The position numbers and the translations under genes were made by a program. From NCBI GenBank assembly GCA_027024125.1, contig JALVSV010000341.1, positions 1-11,951 of the forward strand: a DNA stretch of 11,951 bases. The letters run 5' to 3'. The notes below the pieces were generated by a model. The model was not told the DNA's origin, did no database searches, and worked only from the letters and a program-made list of their open reading frames with translations. The stretch's first letter is position 1, and each line of letters opens with the position of its first letter. This document shows, in pieces, positions 9,557 through 11,951 of this stretch. Origin of the DNA: Methylothermaceae bacterium. Its GTDB lineage: Bacteria; Pseudomonadota; Gammaproteobacteria; Methylococcales; Methylothermaceae.

Positions 9557-10555
9557 ATGGTTAATGACATGATGATGAATGTGATAGAAATCTCCCACCC
9601 GGGCAATCATGACGTTTTAAGGCTGACCCAACGTCCCATTCCACGCCCGGAACCCCACGAGGTCTTGATCGAGGTGGCCGCTGCAGGAGTCAATCGACCT
9701 GATATCATGCAACGAAAGGGGCTATATCCACCGCCACCGGGCGCTTCGGATACCCCGGGATTGGAAGTGGCGGGAACTATCATCGAAACCGGCAAGGCCG
9801 TTACCCGATGGAAAAACGGTGATCAGGTTTGTGCACTACTTTCCGGTGGAGGTTATGCCCAATATTGTGTGGCTGCAGCCACCCTGTGTTTGCCTATTCC
9901 CTCCGGCCTGGACCTTATGCAGGCCGCCGCCCTCCCGGAAACTCACTTCACAGTCTGGGAAAACGTTTTCCGCCGTGGGAAACTAAGGAATAGGGAGAAA
10001 TTTCTTGTCCATGGTGGCGCCGGGGGCATCGGGACCACAGCCATCCAACTCGCAGCTGCGCTTTGTAATGTGCAGATTTTTACCACCTGCGGCAGTGAAA
10101 GGAAATGCCGTCTCTGTAGAAGCCTGGGGGCCCACATCACCATCAACTACCAAAACCAGAATTTTGCTGAAACAATAAGCCAAAGAACACATGGACGAGG
10201 CGTTGACCTGATCCTTGATATCATTGGTGCTCCTTATCTTCAGGCGAATATTCAGTCGTTGGCCGTGGAGGGCAGGCTGATCATTATCGCTGTCCAGGAA
10301 GGGCATCGAAGTGAAATCAATCTTTTACCAATTTTCCTCAAACGGCTTACCCTGACAGGTTCAACCCTTCGCTCCAGGCCAACGGAAGAAAAGGCCCTCA
10401 TCGCTCAAGAACTGGAGGAACACGTATGGCCCTTGTTCGAGTCCGGCCAAATCCGGCCCATCATCTATGCCACACTGCCTCTGAGTCAGGCCTCCGAAGC
10501 CCATAGGATCATGGAACAACAAGAGCATTTTGGAAAAATACTTCTGGTTCCCTGA
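9557..10555 (+). CDS. NAD(P)H quinone oxidoreductase, PIG3-type zinc-free MDR family
   Basis: 332-residue cytoplasmic oxidoreductase of the medium-chain dehydrogenase family without zinc-binding residues. The PIG3-type signature GLYPPPPGASDTPGLEVAG spans residues 55-73. The nucleotide-binding loop VHGGAGGIGTTAIQLA starts at V151. GGGYAQYCVAA, then ALPETHFTVWENVF and GVDLILDIIG are further family blocks. The C-terminus HFGKILLV is typical. Family members reduce quinones with NADPH; the physiological substrate is unknown. The ATG at 9557 has AGGT about ten bases upstream; nearby ATGs at 9569, 9572 and 9575 are alternatives with little effect. It stands alone, with no gene close downstream. An oddity is CRLCRSLG, with two cysteines where relatives usually have CxxLGA. 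Confidence 0.92.
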   Translation: MVNDMMMNVIEISHPGNHDVLRLTQRPIPRPEPHEVLIEVAAAGVNRPDIMQRKGLYPPPPGASDTPGLEVAGTIIETGKAVTRWKNGDQVCALLSGGGYAQYCVAAATLCLPIPSGLDLMQAAALPETHFTVWENVFRRGKLRNREKFLVHGGAGGIGTTAIQLAAALCNVQIFTTCGSERKCRLCRSLGAHITINYQNQNFAETISQRTHGRGVDLILDIIGAPYLQANIQSLAVEGRLIIIAVQEGHRSEINLLPIFLKRLTLTGSTLRSRPTEEKALIAQELEEHVWPLFESGQIRPIIYATLPLSQASEAHRIMEQQEHFGKILLVP

Positions 10556-10654
10556 CGTTCCCTTCATTCCGAACTAAACTTTTAAGGAATCCCTGGCTTG
10601 TATCCGCACCATGAAGCGATTTCGAGCTTTACCGTGAAAGATACATGGGGGACT

Positions 10655-10756
10655 GGGAACAGGGGAGTGGTTTTCGGGACGCCGTGAATCCCTCCCTGGA
10701 GGCTCGAACGCGGCCGACCAGGCCGCGTACGCCATCAAAACCTCTCCCCTGCTCCC
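10655..10756. repeat. MITE/REP-like element with 20-bp terminal inverted repeats
   Basis: The left arm GGGAACAGGGGAGTGGTTTT (10655-10674) and the reverse complement of the right arm (10737-10756) agree at 18 of 20 positions. Inside are a perfect 8-bp hairpin ACGCGGCC/GGCCGCGT (10708-10715 and 10721-10728, loop GACCA) and a short CCTCC/GGAGG hairpin (10691-10702). The internal block GACGCCGTGAATCCCTCCC resembles short interspersed repeats I remember from gammaproteobacterial genomes, but I cannot confirm copy number. No target-site duplication is evident. It encodes no likely protein; a 61-codon frame across it reads the repeat itself. Confidence 0.6.
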
Positions 10757-10892
10757 TGCTTGGTTCTTTCATGCATCGGGGTGAAAAAAGTTTCATGGCC
10801 GTTAGGAGAAAACTCAAGTCTTCTTGGTGAAGCCTGCATTGAAATGAGACTTCTCAATCTATGTTTAAAAAATGATCGGTGTCACCAAATTC

Positions 10893-10955
10893 AGGCAACT
10901 TAAAAGCCACTTGAGGACGTCTGTATGTCTGTCGCAGGAGGGCTTAAGGTTGCCT
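10893..10955. repeat. Imperfect inverted repeat, possible RNA hairpin
   Basis: AGGCAACTTAAAAGCC (10893-10908) can pair with GGCTTAAGGTTGCCT (10941-10955) apart from small bulges, leaving a 32-base loop. A T-rich but interrupted stretch follows. It may be a weak terminator, a protein-binding site or part of a small RNA; nothing here decides between them. Confidence 0.4.
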
Positions 10956-10996
10956 TTATGTTTTCTCTGTCCTTACCCATATAACGAGAATTAGTT

Positions 10997-11143
10997 ATGT
11001 CTTCTGATTCCAAGAAGCCATTCATTCACAGAACAAACGAGGGGGCTTGGGCCAGAAAGTCCATTCACAGACCCTGGATTTTCTCGTGCAGGAGTACGGC
11101 CTCAGAATTTCTTGTTCAAGAACTCAAGCACAATAGCGCTTAA
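10997..11143 (+). CDS. Doubtful small reading frame
   Basis: 48-codon frame starting MSSDSKKPFIHR and ending KHNSA, with a weak GAGAA sequence upstream. The product is basic and polar, has no hydrophobic segment and matches no family I know. It may be chance or a decayed fragment. It is listed only because it is the longest ATG frame in the otherwise empty stretch after the inverted repeats. Confidence 0.15.
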   Translation: MSSDSKKPFIHRTNEGAWARKSIHRPWIFSCRSTASEFLVQELKHNSA

Positions 11144-11170
11144 TCATGACCAGCCCATTGGCAAATCAGT

Positions 11171-11653
11171 ATGGCTGACCGGAGTTTTGCTCCAAATCCT
11201 GATGCTGCAGCAGAATGGTTGACCACCTTGCAGAAAGAAGGCCCCAAATCCAGGGCCCATCAATTGTATCAATCACTCAAAACACTAAATACATTGCAGC
11301 TGGAGTCATCATTACGCTTGGCAATTTTGGAGGTACTGCGCCAGAGCATTTTTGCCACATCAGATGTGCTTGCAGCGGAGTTCACGGTGTTGACGCCACC
11401 GCTCACCGAATCTGCCAGAAGCACCGCCAAACTAAGCGCATTCCTTCATCATGAACTTGCCTTGGGATACGAACAGCTGCCCAACCATCACTCCCCCCTG
11501 AGCAAGCAACGCGCCCTGGCATCGCTTGGACAAATGATGCTGCGTCTCATCCAGCTTGGTCAACCTATTCCCCACACCTCCTGGCCACGCGCACTCACCC
11601 ACCCCCCACATGCTCCTGCCCGCCCGCCGCCTCGGAAAACTGCTGCAGCGTGA
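11171..11653 (+). CDS. Hypothetical helical protein, 3' end altered at a junction
   Basis: The frame gives 160 residues starting MADRSFAPNPDAAAEWL. Residues 1 to about 135 are strongly helical in composition, with repeated leucine-rich stretches such as LYQSLKTLNTLQLESSLRLAILEVL and LASLGQMMLRLIQLGQ. It vaguely recalls the helical N-terminal part of larger proteobacterial proteins, some with PilZ-like tails, but I cannot name it. No signal peptide or membrane segment is visible. From about residue 140 onward the sequence (ALTHPPHAPARPPPRKTAAA) is proline/alanine-rich and is simply the antisense of the opposing HIT gene, so the true C-terminus is probably lost. There is no clear ribosome site at the ATG. 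Confidence 0.6.
   Translation: MADRSFAPNPDAAAEWLTTLQKEGPKSRAHQLYQSLKTLNTLQLESSLRLAILEVLRQSIFATSDVLAAEFTVLTPPLTESARSTAKLSAFLHHELALGYEQLPNHHSPLSKQRALASLGQMMLRLIQLGQPIPHTSWPRALTHPPHAPARPPPRKTAAA
11588..11616. other. Junction between two DNA segments of different origin
   Basis: Two opposing reading frames both lose their expected sequence here: the rightward hypothetical protein and the leftward HIT gene. GC rises from 26/60 (11281-11340) to 45/60 (11641-11700). The exact joint cannot be placed more finely than about 30 bases. Confidence 0.6.
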
Positions 11654-11918
11654 TACCATCGGCCCCGAGCGCCGCCCTGGCCGCGCGGGCGAGCTTCTGC
11701 GCCACGACCACACAGGCCGCAAGCGCCCCGGGCGGCGCATCGAGCAGGTTGCGCACCGGCGCTTTCGGGATCACCAGCATATGGCCGGGCGCACGCGGCA
11801 TGATATCCATGAAGGCAAGCACGTCCTCACCTTCATATACCCGGATCGCCGGGATCTCCGCGCGCAGGATCTTCGCGAAAATGTTGCCGTCGTCATAAGT
11901 CATGGTCTGGTCGGTCAT
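11595..11918 (-). pseudogene. HIT-family (histidine triad) hydrolase, truncated before its active site
   Basis: 107-codon frame starting MTDQTMTYDDGNIFAKILRA, with AFMDIMPRAPGHMLVIPKAP and ITLQQFSEAAGGQ, clearly the N-terminal part of a HIT-family nucleotide hydrolase of about 130-140 residues. The defining HxHxH triad should follow directly after the GQ at residues 100-101. Instead the frame reads EHVGGG and stops, so the catalytic histidines are missing. Homology therefore ends at about base 11616. Codons are very GC-rich and the sequence resembles alphaproteobacterial HIT proteins more than the rest of the window. The start has a weak GGA upstream. It is either a fragment joined to foreign DNA in assembly or a gene cut by a real recombination. 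Confidence 0.85.
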
Positions 11919-11951
11919 GGTCTTGTCCGCAAATAATGCCCCGGATACAGA

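Larger units (their letters stand above)
10556..11170. other. Long intergenic region without a convincing gene
   Basis: 615 bases between the quinone oxidoreductase and the hypothetical gene at 11171. It contains the inverted-repeat element at 10655-10756, a second inverted repeat at 10893-10955 and a doubtful 48-codon reading frame at 10997-11143. No tRNA, known riboswitch or transposase remnant is recognised on either strand. Confidence 0.6.

Noticed and set aside
10645..10830. 61-codon frame MGDWEQGSGFRD across the inverted-repeat element
   Set aside because: It reads straight through both terminal repeats and the hairpins, has an equally long frame on the opposite strand, and shows no protein-like conservation.
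10893..10955. GEMM-type (c-di-GMP) riboswitch, because of GGCAA near the start and GGTTGCC near the end
   Set aside because: The central conserved GACGCAAAGCC-type core and the GAAA-capped hairpin are absent on both strands; only the outer stem is reminiscent.
10556..11170. CRISPR array or tRNA gene in the long intergenic region
   Set aside because: There are no regularly spaced direct repeats and no cloverleaf arms or TTC-loop sequence on either strand.

Overview
The window looks like chromosomal DNA of a gammaproteobacterium of moderate GC. Support comes from the clpS-clpA pair, the nudJ-mnmA-purB gene string (the E. coli neighbourhood, but without hflD), a CysZ-type sulfate permease, and a PEP-CTERM/exosortase-type acyltransferase. 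A haem-binding membrane protein of a kind I associate with chemolithotrophic or methanotrophic proteobacteria fits too. Genus cannot be fixed from the sequence alone.

Layout. Positions 1-1935 carry a leftward operon: a promoter at about 1907-1935, a four-helix c-type haem membrane protein, clpS, then clpA, which runs off the left edge just before its first Walker A motif. From 1990 rightward there is a tight housekeeping run: nudJ (Nudix phosphatase), mnmA (tRNA 2-thiouridylase), and purB (adenylosuccinate lyase), which overlaps mnmA by ATGA. A strong intrinsic terminator follows at 5110-5149. Only 9 bases after its T-tract starts a rightward pair: a fused SpmA/SpmB-like membrane protein with two nucleoside-recognition (Gate) domains, then mtaB, a tRNA methylthiotransferase. 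mtaB converges on and overlaps cysZ by 32 bp. Upstream of cysZ on the same leftward strand is the acyltransferase gene. A 335-bp divergent region separates it from a rightward zinc-free quinone oxidoreductase of the PIG3 type.

The region 10556-11170 has no convincing gene. It holds a 102-bp element bounded by 20-bp imperfect inverted repeats with an internal GC-rich hairpin, and a second inverted repeat at 10893-10955. Then comes an unrecognised helical protein gene (11171 onward). Its end, together with the end of an opposing HIT-family gene, is broken at about 11588-11616. Beyond that point base composition jumps sharply to GC-rich and looks alphaproteobacterial. This is either an assembly chimera or a real recombination joint, and is the oddest thing in the window.

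Functionally the genes cover N-degron proteolysis (ClpS/ClpA), tRNA modification (MnmA, MtaB), purine synthesis (PurB), sulfate uptake (CysZ) and probable cell-surface or acyl-amino-acid chemistry (acyltransferase). I did not find a complete undescribed multigene system. The most interesting leads are the haem membrane protein sharing the clp operon, the orphan exosortase-type acyltransferase, the small inverted-repeat element, and the right-hand junction.
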